Made by a program: the position numbers and the translations under genes. Below the pieces are notes generated by a model. That model made no database searches and was not told the DNA's origin. It saw nothing but the letters and a program-made list of their open reading frames with translations. This document shows, piece after piece, positions 36,723-45,591 of a DNA stretch of 64,000 nucleotides. The DNA is from Sinorhizobium sp. 8-89 (GTDB lineage: Bacteria; Pseudomonadota; Alphaproteobacteria; Rhizobiales; Rhizobiaceae), in the NCBI RefSeq assembly GCF_030124325.1, contig NZ_JASKLR010000023.1:1-64000 (forward strand), given 5' to 3'. How positions within the stretch are numbered: the first letter of the stretch is position 1; the number at the start of each line of letters is the position of its first letter.

Positions 36723-38273
36723 TCAGTGCGGGGAGCCAATTCTGCTGGTGTTCAATTTCGCGGAAGCGAAAGTTTCTCTGGAGTTAAGGAGCGTGGCGAG
36801 ACGCGAGACAGCAAGATTTATTTCAGTTTGACTGAAACCTGCGAATGCAAGCAGAAGGCCATGTGCATCCGTTCTCTTGATGCACATCGGACTGATCGGC
36901 TTAAGAGCAACACCAACGTCCGCCGCTCGCCGACAGAATTCCACATCGTTTATTCGTTTGTCGCGCAGGTGAGCAAACAGTTGCGTTCCTTGTACAGTTG
37001 GCAATATTTCGATGTGATCGCCCAAATGGCGATCGATTGTCTTACAGAGTTGGTCTCGTGCTTCTCGGTAAACGCGGCGCATTCGAGAAAGGTGGCTAGT
37101 CAAATGGCCCTCAGCGAGAAAATCTGCCATGAGCAGTTGCTGAAACATGGGAGGCTGGCGATCAGCCAGGAAACGAGCCGCAAGAAATGCAGGCATTAAC
37201 CGTGTTGGCACCACAGCGAAACCCACGCGCAGGCCAGGCATAAGCATCTTGGAGAATGTTCCTATATAAATCACTCTCGATGCTTCATCCAGCCCCTGCA
37301 AAGAGGCTAGAGGCCGGCCTTCATATCGGATTTCGCTATCAAAGTCGTCTTCAATAATCCAGGCATTATTTTCGCGCGCCCACCTCAGAAGTTCCAGTCG
37401 ACGTTGTAGTGAAAGCGTGACGCCAAGAGGATACTGGTGCGATGGTGTCACGAAAGACAAACGGGCAGTCCTGCAGTTGGCCACACCGAAGCCGACGTCT
37501 ATGCCGTCGCTATCGACAGGGACTGGAAATATGCGGCCTCCTACACTCTCAACTGCCGCTCGCGTCGTTGAATAGCAAGGGTCTTCAAGCCAAACGTGAT
37601 CGCCGCTGTCGACCAGGACCTTAAGGGCCAAGTCGACTGCCTGTTGAGCACCGCTGACAACAATGATGTTCTCCGCATCGCACCTCACCGCTCGCGCAGC
37701 TCGTAAGTAGATAGCTATTTGCTCCCGCAGTTGAGGCAGCCCTTGAGGATGCGAGTAGGATGAGTGGCTTTCGCCCAAGGCTAGCAAGTGACGTTGGGCT
37801 AGCCTGCGCAGGCTCTGGAGGCTATTTGCATCGAGTGAGCAGACGCCGGGGTTGAATGGCTGCCGACCACCAAGGGGGAGTGACGGCCACCAGTGCTCGG
37901 CAATTTTGCCTAACTTGGAGAGATCATCTGGTGGAGCGAACGTTTGCTCTACGCCACGGGCTCTCGTTGGCTGCAATAGGTCAATGGAAACGTCGGCAAC
38001 AAACGTGCCCGAACCTGAACGCCCACAAATGTAACCCTCTGCCGTTAGTTGCTCGTATGCCTGTGTGACCGAATTACGAGAAACGCTAAGTTCATCCGCT
38101 AGAGCCCGTGTGGACATCAGTCTAGACTCAGCCTTCAAGCGCCCCCCGATGATCGCCTCTCTCAGTCCCAAATATATTTGTCGGAAGATTGGAACGTCCG
38201 AAGATCGATCGATCGTCAACGCGATAAGTTCGGCGAGTGACCCTCGCGGCGCTCGCTTGGATTCAATGGACAT
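36723..38273 (-). CDS. MocR-type regulator (PdxR-like), second copy
   Basis: 516 aa GntR-HTH plus aminotransferase-fold regulator. The HTH is at about residues 28-95 (IFRQIYLGLREAIIGGRL, TRALADELSVSRNSVTQAYEQL). The aminotransferase-like part has VVSGAQQAVDLALKVL, TPSHQYPLGVTLS, IIEDDFDSEIRY, and the PLP lysine in YIGTFSKMLMPGLRVGF. This is a different subgroup from the regulator at 10542 and closer to PdxR/GabR. It heads a minus-strand run with the SDR 72 bp downstream. Effector unknown. Confidence 0.93.
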   Translation of the reverse strand: MSIESKRAPRGSLAELIALTIDRSSDVPIFRQIYLGLREAIIGGRLKAESRLMSTRALADELSVSRNSVTQAYEQLTAEGYICGRSGSGTFVADVSIDLLQPTRARGVEQTFAPPDDLSKLGKIAEHWWPSLPLGGRQPFNPGVCSLDANSLQSLRRLAQRHLLALGESHSSYSHPQGLPQLREQIAIYLRAARAVRCDAENIIVVSGAQQAVDLALKVLVDSGDHVWLEDPCYSTTRAAVESVGGRIFPVPVDSDGIDVGFGVANCRTARLSFVTPSHQYPLGVTLSLQRRLELLRWARENNAWIIEDDFDSEIRYEGRPLASLQGLDEASRVIYIGTFSKMLMPGLRVGFAVVPTRLMPAFLAARFLADRQPPMFQQLLMADFLAEGHLTSHLSRMRRVYREARDQLCKTIDRHLGDHIEILPTVQGTQLFAHLRDKRINDVEFCRRAADVGVALKPISPMCIKRTDAHGLLLAFAGFSQTEINLAVSRLATLLNSRETFASAKLNTSRIGSPH

Positions 38274-38404
38274 AGCAAAGCGGCCTCATATTTCCTATCC
38301 GACGAGGTGATACACAGGATCCAAGTTACTCCTTAATACGCGGGTATTCTATTGTTAAACAGGCTCAAATACCCCAGGTTCGGCCTGCTCCTACGTCACT
38401 GCTA

Positions 38405-38440
38405 ATTGACCCCGAGACCACTACGCGCACCGGGGTCAAT
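38405..38440 (-). terminator. Terminator-like inverted repeat after the CoA-transferase gene
   Basis: ATTGACCCCG (38405-38414) and CGGGGTCAAT (38431-38440) form a perfect 10-bp stem around a 16-nt loop, 12 bp past the stop of the minus-strand operon's last gene. No T run follows. It probably marks the 3' end of the transporter operon. Confidence 0.5.
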
Positions 38441-38452
38441 ACTAATTTACGC

Positions 38453-39634
38453 CTATACCGTTTCGACAGAGGAGAGACCGATTTCAGCCAACACCTCTTT
38501 GGTATGCTCCCCCAATGCCGCTGCCGGTCGGCGCGAAACAAGTGGCGTTTTCTCCATGCGGAGAGGTTCCACGACAACCTTATATTGACCGCCGTAAGGG
38601 GTATTAACGTCTTGGATGATCCCCGTTTCGACCACCGCGGGGTCAGCAAGCGCTTCGCCAAGTGTGCGGACAGGCGCAGTCCAGGTGCCTGTCGGCTCAA
38701 TTATCGCCGTGGCTTCGGCAATGCTCATGGTTGCAAGGCGCTTGGCAATTTTTCCAGCAATTTGATCCCGATTGAAGCGGATCTTCTGCTCAGTGATATC
38801 CTCTTCGGTCAAGTCTTCGATTTGTAGCGCGATAACGAGTTTTTTGACCATCGGTACGCCACCAAATGTCGACAGGACAATCGCCCCATCCTTCACTTGA
38901 TACACACCGTAAGGAGCCGATTGGTTGACATGGGCAATCCCAGCGCTGCTTCTGATCGGATTGGGATTAACGTTGAGGATGTAGGAAGCTTCCTGTGACA
39001 TCAGAAACATCGACGATGACATCATGTCCGCGCGTACAGCTTGCCCCTCGCCAGTCGCGTCCCGGTGGCGTAGCGCTGCGAGGATACCCACTAGGACCTG
39101 CATCGCGGTGAAGCCGTCAATAATGTACGCGCCCACGGGGATTGGAGGGCCGTCACCCCGACCGGTCAGGGACGCGATTCCGCTCAGCGCTTGGATCAGA
39201 AGATCCTGTCCCGGGCGGTCGCCCGCCGAACCTTCGGGATCATATGCCGAGATTGACGCATAGATAATGCGTGGATTGATTTTCTTGACCTCCTCGTATC
39301 CCAGGCCTAGCTTTTCCATCACGCCCGGACGATAGTTCTCAATCAGCACGTCGCTTGATGCTATCAGGGCCTTCGCAGCGGTTAAGCCATCCTCAGTCTT
39401 GAGATTCAAGCAAGCATTGCGCTGATTGCGGTTCGTCACGACAAAATAGGGGCTGATGCCCTGCAGATGACCGTCCGGATCGCGCAACGCGTATCGATTT
39501 ACGTCCTGAGCCGGGCTCTCGATTTTAATCACATCGGCGCCCAAAGAACCCATGTATTGAGCTGCGATCGGGCCGGCAGCAAAATGTGTGAAAGCAACGA
39601 CGCGGATTCCGTCAAGTGCAGTCTTAGGCATCAT
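38453..39634 (-). CDS. Family III CoA transferase (CaiB/Frc type)
   Basis: 393 aa. It moves CoA between carboxylic acids. Family segments: GIRVVAFTHFAAGPIAAQYMGSLGADVIKIE at the N-terminus, LNLKTEDGL and LIENYRPGVMEKLGLGYEEVKK, and GQDLLIQALSGIASLTG, where the aspartate corresponds to the catalytic Asp that forms the acyl anhydride in formyl-CoA transferase. Its start overlaps the stop of the acyl-CoA dehydrogenase gene by 4 bp (ATGA), so the two are translationally coupled. It would activate the imported acid as its CoA ester. Last gene of the five-gene minus-strand operon. Confidence 0.93.
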   Translation of the reverse strand: MMPKTALDGIRVVAFTHFAAGPIAAQYMGSLGADVIKIESPAQDVNRYALRDPDGHLQGISPYFVVTNRNQRNACLNLKTEDGLTAAKALIASSDVLIENYRPGVMEKLGLGYEEVKKINPRIIYASISAYDPEGSAGDRPGQDLLIQALSGIASLTGRGDGPPIPVGAYIIDGFTAMQVLVGILAALRHRDATGEGQAVRADMMSSSMFLMSQEASYILNVNPNPIRSSAGIAHVNQSAPYGVYQVKDGAIVLSTFGGVPMVKKLVIALQIEDLTEEDITEQKIRFNRDQIAGKIAKRLATMSIAEATAIIEPTGTWTAPVRTLGEALADPAVVETGIIQDVNTPYGGQYKVVVEPLRMEKTPLVSRRPAAALGEHTKEVLAEIGLSSVETV

Positions 39635-40776
39635 GCAGCCTCCTTCTTAAGGTGACGTGCAATGATCATTCGTTGCACTTGGTTGGTTCCATCCCAGATC
39701 TGATGAATTTTCGCATCCCGGAAGAGCCGCTCGATCGGATATTCCTTGGAGTAGCAATAGCCGCCAAAGATCTGCATGGCGTTGGTTACGTTTCTCATGC
39801 ACATGTCGCCGGCAAATGTCTTCGCAAGCGATGTGGCGAACGTGAAGGGCTGGTCGGCATCTCGTAGTGCCGCGGCATTATGCATCAGAAGCCGAGCAGC
39901 CTCGATCTCGATCGCCATGTCGGCAAGCATGAACTGTACCGATTGGAAGTCGAAAACAGGCTGACGGAATTGTTCGCGTTCAAGCGAGTATTTCAGTGCG
40001 ACGTCCATAGCGGCCTGAGCGACGCCCACTGCCATCGCGGCTGCACCCAAGCGGCCAGCGCCATCAAGTCCGTGCATCACTGCTCGAAATCCTTCGTCTC
40101 CACCAAGCTGCTGGCTTTTGGAGATCCTGCAATTGTCGAAGAATACCGGCGCTGTCGCGAAGCCGCGGATGCCCATCAGGTCGAGCTTCTCGCCGAAATT
40201 GAGGCCCGGGGTTCCCCTTTCGACGATATAAGTGCGAACGCCTTTGGAGCGTTGCGACTTGTCGACTGTTGCGACAACAATAAAGAAGTCGGCGACGAGG
40301 GCGCCTGAAATCCACATCTTCTGGCCATTGAGAATGACGTCATCGTCCTCGATGGTAGCAGTGGTAGTTAGAGAAGCGGCGTCGGAACCAGCGTTTGGTT
40401 CGGTAAGGCAAAAGCTGCAAAGCGATTCGCCACTGGCAAGGCGCGGAAGATATTTCTGCTTTTGCTCCTCAGTGCCCATCGCGACAAGATAGTGCACCAT
40501 AGATTCCGTAAGAGTAACGCCGTTGGCCACTGCGGAGGACGCTTTGGCGATCTCCTCAACAACCATGCACCAGGTAACGGTATCTGCACCGCTTCCACCG
40601 TATTCCACTGGAGCTGTCATGCCGAGGAGCCCGAGCTCACCGAGTCTCTTGTGAAGCCCCCGGTCAAACGTTGAAGTTTCGTCGATTTGACGAGCTTTGG
40701 GTGCGATCTCCTCAGCAGCAAATCGTCGTGCCATGTCTTTAATGGCGCCTTGCTCTGGAGTTAACGTAGCGTGCAT
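39631..40776 (-). CDS. Acyl-CoA dehydrogenase
   Basis: 381 aa FAD enzyme that forms an alpha-beta double bond in an acyl-CoA. FAD and substrate motifs: LCSFCLTEPNAGSDAASL (about 125-142) and MWISGALVADFF. The C-terminal signature reads MQIFGGYCYSKEYPIERLFRDAKIHQIWDGTNQVQR. At the position of the usual catalytic glutamate (YEGTNQ) this protein has aspartate (WDGTNQ), which could change rate or chain-length range, or mean another residue is the base. The gene starts 7 bp after the permease stop, a rare direct coupling of transporter and dehydrogenase. Electrons would go to EtfAB at 47.6 kb. Confidence 0.93.
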   Translation of the reverse strand: MHATLTPEQGAIKDMARRFAAEEIAPKARQIDETSTFDRGLHKRLGELGLLGMTAPVEYGGSGADTVTWCMVVEEIAKASSAVANGVTLTESMVHYLVAMGTEEQKQKYLPRLASGESLCSFCLTEPNAGSDAASLTTTATIEDDDVILNGQKMWISGALVADFFIVVATVDKSQRSKGVRTYIVERGTPGLNFGEKLDLMGIRGFATAPVFFDNCRISKSQQLGGDEGFRAVMHGLDGAGRLGAAAMAVGVAQAAMDVALKYSLEREQFRQPVFDFQSVQFMLADMAIEIEAARLLMHNAAALRDADQPFTFATSLAKTFAGDMCMRNVTNAMQIFGGYCYSKEYPIERLFRDAKIHQIWDGTNQVQRMIIARHLKKEAA

Positions 40777-40783
40777 AGTGCAA

Positions 40784-41629
40784 TCATCCCTTTACTGCGC
40801 CAGCGCCGAGGCCAGCCATGAAGTGCTTTTGAATGAGGAGGAAAAGGATCACGGGCGGTAGCGTGAAGATCGTTGCAGCCGCCAGAATTTGATCCCAGGG
40901 CGTCACATAAATCCCTATGAAGGACGCCAGTCCCACAGTACCAACCCACTTGTCTGTCGCCGTAACGACCGTGCGCGCGAACATGAATTCGTCCCACCCA
41001 TTGATGAAGGTAAAGACGGAGACGGCGACCAGTCCGGGAAGCGCGATTGGCAAGGTGATGCGGGTCATAATGAAGAACCAGGACGCACCATCGACGCGAG
41101 CAGCCTCTTCTATTTCCACGGGGATCGTGTCAAAAATTGACTTCATCATCCAGATCACGACGGGAAGCGAAAACGCGAAGTTTCCAATGACTAGGCCGAA
41201 AAGCGTGTCCGTCAGATTCAAGCTAATATAGATTGTGTAGATCGGGATGATCAGGACGAGCGGAGGCATCATCTGCGTCGTGAGAACGATAAGCGCCAGA
41301 GAAGACTTTGCGCGATACCTGAACCGGGACAGCCCATAAGCGCCGGAGATACCCGCGGCCAAAGCGAGCACCGTGGATCCAACGGCAACCACGAGCGAGT
41401 TCCAAAGCCAGAGGACTATTTCTGTGCTGTTTAGTAGGCCGACATACGCATGGAAGTCATAAGACTGGGGCACTAACTTCGGCGGGTAGGCAAAGATTGC
41501 TCCGTTCGAATCCATGGAGGTTTTGAACATCCAGTAGAACGGGAACAATACCGCGACAAGAAGAATGACAAGTGCCACGTAGAATGCTGCTGACCAGAGC
41601 AACTGCTTTGTCTCATGTATTTTAGTCAT
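40784..41629 (-). CDS. CUT1 sugar-type ABC permease (MalG/UgpE-like)
   Basis: 281 aa inner-membrane protein with six hydrophobic segments, the first being AFYVALVILLVAVLFPFYWMF. The EAA loop is EIEEAARVDGASWFFIMTRITLPIALPG (about 190-218), which docks with the UgpC-like ATPase. It overlaps the upstream permease gene by 4 bp. With the permease at 41626 and the binding protein at 42622 it makes the only complete CUT1 transporter in this window. Confidence 0.93.
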   Translation of the reverse strand: MTKIHETKQLLWSAAFYVALVILLVAVLFPFYWMFKTSMDSNGAIFAYPPKLVPQSYDFHAYVGLLNSTEIVLWLWNSLVVAVGSTVLALAAGISGAYGLSRFRYRAKSSLALIVLTTQMMPPLVLIIPIYTIYISLNLTDTLFGLVIGNFAFSLPVVIWMMKSIFDTIPVEIEEAARVDGASWFFIMTRITLPIALPGLVAVSVFTFINGWDEFMFARTVVTATDKWVGTVGLASFIGIYVTPWDQILAAATIFTLPPVILFLLIQKHFMAGLGAGAVKG

Positions 41630-42585
41630 CGCTGGCTTCCTTTCCGATAAACCAGAGCAAGGTACGCTGCCGAGAATGTGAGAGACAGGAGCAGAACAAT
41701 TGCGCCGATCGCGCTGGCAGTGCCTACGTGGAAAAACTTGAAGGCTTCAAGGTAGCTGCGTACCACGATGGTTTCTGTGCAACCGGCCGGCCCGCCCTCT
41801 GTCAGAAGGAAGATTGCTGTGAAGCTCCACCCGAAGCTCCAAATCGCAATCAGGAGCGTGAGCATGACTGTTACACCGCGTAAGCCGGGTAGGGTGACAT
41901 GCCTGAATGCCTGGATGGGGCCGGCCCCGTCGATCTTTGCGGCTTCGTAGTATTCGGACGGTATGGTCTGCAAGCCCGCCAAGTACATCACCGTGCCGAA
42001 CGGCACGAGCTTCCAGATCGACAGAGCACCTACGCTATAGAAGGCTGACGGGCATGCCGTGAGGAAGTTGACCTTGTTTGACGCAAGGCCAATCGCATTG
42101 ATCAGGTAATTCAGTACGCCAAATTCATAGTCATACATCCAACCCCATACGATACCTGCTGCAACGTACGGCACCGCCCAAGGCAAAAAGAACAATGCAC
42201 GGACGAGACCCCGCCCCGGAAATTTCCTATCCAGCATCAGGGCAATCGCCAGCGAGAAGCCGCATACGAAGATGACATTGCCAACGGTCCAAAATAACGA
42301 AGTCCTCATCACCGTTGGAAACCAGTCGCTTGCGATGACCTCTCGATAGTTCTGAAGGCCAATAAAGTGAGCCGCGCTTCCGATGTTATTCGAGTAGAAG
42401 CTGATAACGATCGCGTGGATCATCGGGTAAAAAAATACGACCGCCAAGGCGAGGAAACTTGGCAGAAGAAACGCGTAAGGCACCAGCGCCTCCCGTTTCT
42501 GGTAGCCGAACCACCGGCGCCGTTGTTCCACCTCCATGTTCAATGCGGCCGCTTGAGTGCCGCTTCTCTGTATCTCGCTGTTCAT
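41626..42585 (-). CDS. CUT1 sugar-type ABC permease (MalF/UgpA-like)
   Basis: 319 aa inner-membrane protein. A polar ~35-residue N-terminus precedes VPYAFLLPSFLALAVVFFYPMIH, the first membrane segment; the EAA loop is EYYEAAKIDGAGPIQAFRHVTLPGLRG (about 215-240). It lies 36 bp after the binding-protein gene and overlaps the next permease. GGGGAAACGCG precedes its ATG. Family membership is clear; the sugar is not. Confidence 0.93.
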   Translation of the reverse strand: MNSEIQRSGTQAAALNMEVEQRRRWFGYQKREALVPYAFLLPSFLALAVVFFYPMIHAIVISFYSNNIGSAAHFIGLQNYREVIASDWFPTVMRTSLFWTVGNVIFVCGFSLAIALMLDRKFPGRGLVRALFFLPWAVPYVAAGIVWGWMYDYEFGVLNYLINAIGLASNKVNFLTACPSAFYSVGALSIWKLVPFGTVMYLAGLQTIPSEYYEAAKIDGAGPIQAFRHVTLPGLRGVTVMLTLLIAIWSFGWSFTAIFLLTEGGPAGCTETIVVRSYLEAFKFFHVGTASAIGAIVLLLSLTFSAAYLALVYRKGSQR

Positions 42586-42621
42586 CTCGCGTTTCCCCTG
42601 CGATTTTGACGTTCAAAAAAC

Positions 42622-43860
42622 TCAGTGCTTTGTCGCAATGAACGTTGTGAGCTTTTGTTGAAGGCTGTTCGCTGTCTCCTCTGGAGAGAGGCCTTGGAAG
42701 AGCATGTTCTCCACGCCTTCGGAAACGATCTTGATGATCTCCGGTCCGTACTGCTCCGCGCCTTCGGGCGCATAGGAACGAGCAGAGAGAGATGCGCTCT
42801 CGAATGCCTTGAACCACGGATTTTGATCGAAGAACGTGGCAGGCAACATATTCACGCGGCCTGGGTAAGCCTTGCCGATCTGCGCGATCTTCAGCTGGAA
42901 ATCGTCTTTGAGCATCCGCATTAGCACAGCGGCGGCAGCATCTTTGTTCTTGGCGCCTTTGGGGATCCCAAGGAACACAGTGACCGAGACTGTCTGATGG
43001 CCCGGGAACGGCAATGGAACTGCGCGCAGATCCTTGTAGACGTCCTTGTCTGCGTTCTCAACAACGCCAGCAATGAAGGAGCCAGCTGCGTACATGCCAA
43101 CCTTCCCATGGGCAAACATGTCACGATAGACGCCGGTTTCGACGCCCCGTGGTATTAAGTTTTCATCGAAAAGTTGCTTGTAAAGCTTAAGTGCAGCAAT
43201 CGTTTCGGGCGAATTGGCACTCGGACGTCCTTCCTTGAAGAAGCCGCCGCCGAATCCTACGATCAAAGGCGAAATTTCGATATAATTCAGGCTAGCATTG
43301 CCGGGCTTGGATGCAGTGGCATACCCGAATTGCTGCGCCGCAGGTTGGCGCAATTTCTTGGCCGCCTCCAGAAACGTCGCCGAGTCTTTGGGAGGCTGCA
43401 GCCCAGCCTCGCGAAATAATTTTTCATTATAGAAAAGCGCGCGGGCGTTAACGACAACCGGCACGGCATAAATATGTCCGTCCTTCTGTCCAAGGGAAGC
43501 GGTAGGTACAAAACTGGAGCGATCAATGCCGGCCGCCCCCAGGTAGTCGTCAAGAGTTTCTAGAAGACCTTGCTCGATATAAGAACGAACATCGGGATCG
43601 TAGAAGGTACCAATATCCGGCGGGTTTCCATTGCTCACGTCAGCAAACTGCTTGTCCCAAAAAGTTGAGACCGGGATCAGTACATTGTTGATGTGATCCT
43701 GGGGATGCTCCTTCTCGTACGTGCCTTTCAGTTCCTTGAGGGCGGGCGCCAGTCCAGGATCATTCCAAAGAAAGCTCGGCCATTCGATATCCGCCGCATG
43801 GCTCACAGTCGACGTAAGCGCAAAGCCGAAGGCGATTGCGGCTCTTTTGAAGGCTTTCAT
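42622..43860 (-). CDS. CUT1-type ABC substrate-binding protein, paralogue 4
   Basis: 412 aa, first gene of the minus-strand operon and the only one of the four paralogues linked to permeases. Signal peptide at 1-22 (RAAIAFGFALTSTVSHAAD). Shared segments: FWDKQFADVSNGNPPDIGTFYD, LGIPKGAKNKDAAAAVL and YAPEGAEQYGPEIIKIVSEGVENMLF. GGGAGGAGTCAC precedes the ATG. Its promoter must lie in the ~90 bp before the divergent iclR gene, next to the palindrome at 43951, so control by that IclR is very likely. Confidence 0.93.
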   Translation of the reverse strand: MKAFKRAAIAFGFALTSTVSHAADIEWPSFLWNDPGLAPALKELKGTYEKEHPQDHINNVLIPVSTFWDKQFADVSNGNPPDIGTFYDPDVRSYIEQGLLETLDDYLGAAGIDRSSFVPTASLGQKDGHIYAVPVVVNARALFYNEKLFREAGLQPPKDSATFLEAAKKLRQPAAQQFGYATASKPGNASLNYIEISPLIVGFGGGFFKEGRPSANSPETIAALKLYKQLFDENLIPRGVETGVYRDMFAHGKVGMYAAGSFIAGVVENADKDVYKDLRAVPLPFPGHQTVSVTVFLGIPKGAKNKDAAAAVLMRMLKDDFQLKIAQIGKAYPGRVNMLPATFFDQNPWFKAFESASLSARSYAPEGAEQYGPEIIKIVSEGVENMLFQGLSPEETANSLQQKLTTFIATKH

Positions 43861-43950
43861 GTGACTCCTCCCGGGACCATTTGATTGATTGAGCGAACTT
43901 AGCAGGTTGACCGTCGTCGAAAAGGAGTCTACCTTGAAACGAGTTCTTAA

Positions 43951-43965
43951 TGGAATGGTATTCCA
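43951..43965. promoter_or_regulatory. IclR operator candidate 2
   Basis: TGGAATGGTATTCCA, a perfect dyad with 6-bp arms and a 3-bp centre, in the divergent interval between the transporter operon and iclR. It overlaps an upstream in-frame ATG of iclR (43950). A TTGAAA at 43934-43939 may be part of a plus-strand promoter. One bound regulator could control both directions. Confidence 0.7.
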
Positions 43966-43970
43966 CGCAG

Positions 43971-44780
43971 ATGAAGGTTGTCAACTCGCTTATCGAAAAT
44001 TGCTTTGCAATCATCGAGCTTCTGGCAACGGAAGCGCAGAGCATGCGCCTTTCGGACTTGGCAGACAGGCTTGAATTGCAAAGGAGCGGCGCCCATCGCG
44101 TCCTGACGACGCTCGTCGGTTTGGGGTGGGTGGAGCAAGACGATGCCACAGACTTTTACCGCCTGTCGTTGAAGCTGCCAGCCATAGGTTATCGCTTTAT
44201 GCAGGCGGCATCGTTACCGGATGTGTTGCAGCCTGTACTGGATAGACTCGCTCGAAGCAGCCGAGAACTTATCCGGCTGGCTGCGCTCGTAAGTGAAAAT
44301 CTAACGACGGTTGCCCACGCTCAAGGAGCCCAGGGAAGCCTAATCTGCCGCTCGCGAACATTTCCCGTCCTGCCACTTCACGTCAGCGCAAGCGGCAAGG
44401 TTTGGCTGGCAACACTGTCGCGTGAAGCTGCGCTCAAACGTGCGCTGGAGGCAGGGCTTGGCAAGCCGGGCAGTTATGGCCCGCGCGAAATCAAGACCGT
44501 AGATGAGTTCATGTCTGAACTCGACCGCACTGCAGCAAGAGGTTACGGGATTGCGCTGGAGGAAGCCGAAGAAGCAATCGGCGCCGTTGCGGCTCCAATC
44601 GTCACGACCTCTGGTCAATTCGTAGGGTCGCTCGCCATCGTTGCGCCAGCCTTTCGCTTAAATGAAGCACGACTGGAGGAACTTGGTGCGCAGGCAAAAG
44701 CTAGCGCAGCAGAGCTTGCGCTGGTGTGGCCCCTCCGCTCCGTGGCCGGATCTGATTCAGGCGAAGGCGACGCAGCATGA
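43971..44780 (+). CDS. IclR-family transcriptional regulator, second copy
   Basis: 269 aa. The winged helix (residues 1-65) reads SLIENCFAIIELLATEAQSMR and LADRLELQRSGAHRVLTTLVGLGWVE; the effector domain has TFPVLPLHVSASGKVWLATL and RGYGIALEEAEEAIGAVAAP. It is a close paralogue of the protein at 16392, and both begin MKVxNSLxENCFA. The ATG at 43971 is preferred because the upstream one (43950) is inside the operator. It heads the plus-strand operon with the KdsB-like gene 58 bp later and is divergent from the transporter operon, its probable target. Confidence 0.92.
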   Translation: MKVVNSLIENCFAIIELLATEAQSMRLSDLADRLELQRSGAHRVLTTLVGLGWVEQDDATDFYRLSLKLPAIGYRFMQAASLPDVLQPVLDRLARSSRELIRLAALVSENLTTVAHAQGAQGSLICRSRTFPVLPLHVSASGKVWLATLSREAALKRALEAGLGKPGSYGPREIKTVDEFMSELDRTAARGYGIALEEAEEAIGAVAAPIVTTSGQFVGSLAIVAPAFRLNEARLEELGAQAKASAAELALVWPLRSVAGSDSGEGDAA

Positions 44781-44838
44781 ACATTACATTGATCGGTGAC
44801 TTTCCTCGCGAAACAGATGCGTCACGGTGGAGGAAGCC

Positions 44839-45591
44839 ATGAAACCAGTCGTCGTTATTCCCGCGCGAATGGATTCGAGCAGGCTTCCTGGCAAGCCTCT
44901 TGCTGACATTCACGGAGAGCCGATGATCCGGCATGTGCTTCGCAGAGGTGTGGAAGCGGGTTTGGGCCCTGTGTTGATCGCCGCCGGGGACCAGGTGATC
45001 GCTGATGCGCTTGTGGGAACGGGTGCCAACGTCATTTTGACGGAGACCGATCTTGCATCTGGGTCGGACAGATGCCACGCGGCGTTGTCAAGCTTTGATC
45101 CTGATCGAATATACGACGTTGTCGTAAACCTGCAGGGCGACATGCCCACGTTCTCACCGCTTTTATTGCGCAAAGCAATTTCTGTACTCGAAACCCTTAA
45201 TGTCGACATCGTCACGCTGGCAACTCCTGTATCTGATCCGTCTGAAGCGGAGCGCACGGCGGTCGTCAAGGTGGCTGTAGAGCCCTCAAAAGAGGATTCT
45301 CTGATGGGTAGAGCCATCTACTTCAGTCGGTCACCGGTCCCGCATGGGGCACGTAACCTTCTGCATCACATCGGGCTGTATGTTTACCGACGCGACGCAC
45401 TCGACCGTTTTGTAGCCGCCCAGCCATCCCAACTTGAACGCCTTGAAAAACTTGAGCAACTAAGAGCTCTTGCCTTGGGTCTGACCATCGGTGTCGCAGT
45501 TGTTGATACACTGCCTCTTGGGGTCGACACTCACGACGACCTCGAAGAAGCCCGCCGCCGATTAGCTCTATCTGCACAGAGGACGTCATGA
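44839..45591 (+). CDS. KdsB-like cytidylyltransferase
   Basis: 250 aa protein of the CMP-Kdo synthetase family, which couples CTP to 3-deoxy-octulosonate-type acidic sugars. Motifs: IPARMDSSRLPGKPLADIHGEPMI (nucleotide loop), LASGSDRCHAAL (usual SGTDR), VVVNLQGDMPTFSP (usual NxQGDxP), and HHIGLYVYRRDAL. The residue after QGD is methionine where many enzymes have glutamate or leucine. The organism must also have a chromosomal kdsB for lipopolysaccharide, so this is an extra copy. GGAGGAAGCC precedes ATG 44839. Overlap of 4 bp with the next gene shows coupling. Confidence 0.87.
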   Translation: MKPVVVIPARMDSSRLPGKPLADIHGEPMIRHVLRRGVEAGLGPVLIAAGDQVIADALVGTGANVILTETDLASGSDRCHAALSSFDPDRIYDVVVNLQGDMPTFSPLLLRKAISVLETLNVDIVTLATPVSDPSEAERTAVVKVAVEPSKEDSLMGRAIYFSRSPVPHGARNLLHHIGLYVYRRDALDRFVAAQPSQLERLEKLEQLRALALGLTIGVAVVDTLPLGVDTHDDLEEARRRLALSAQRTS

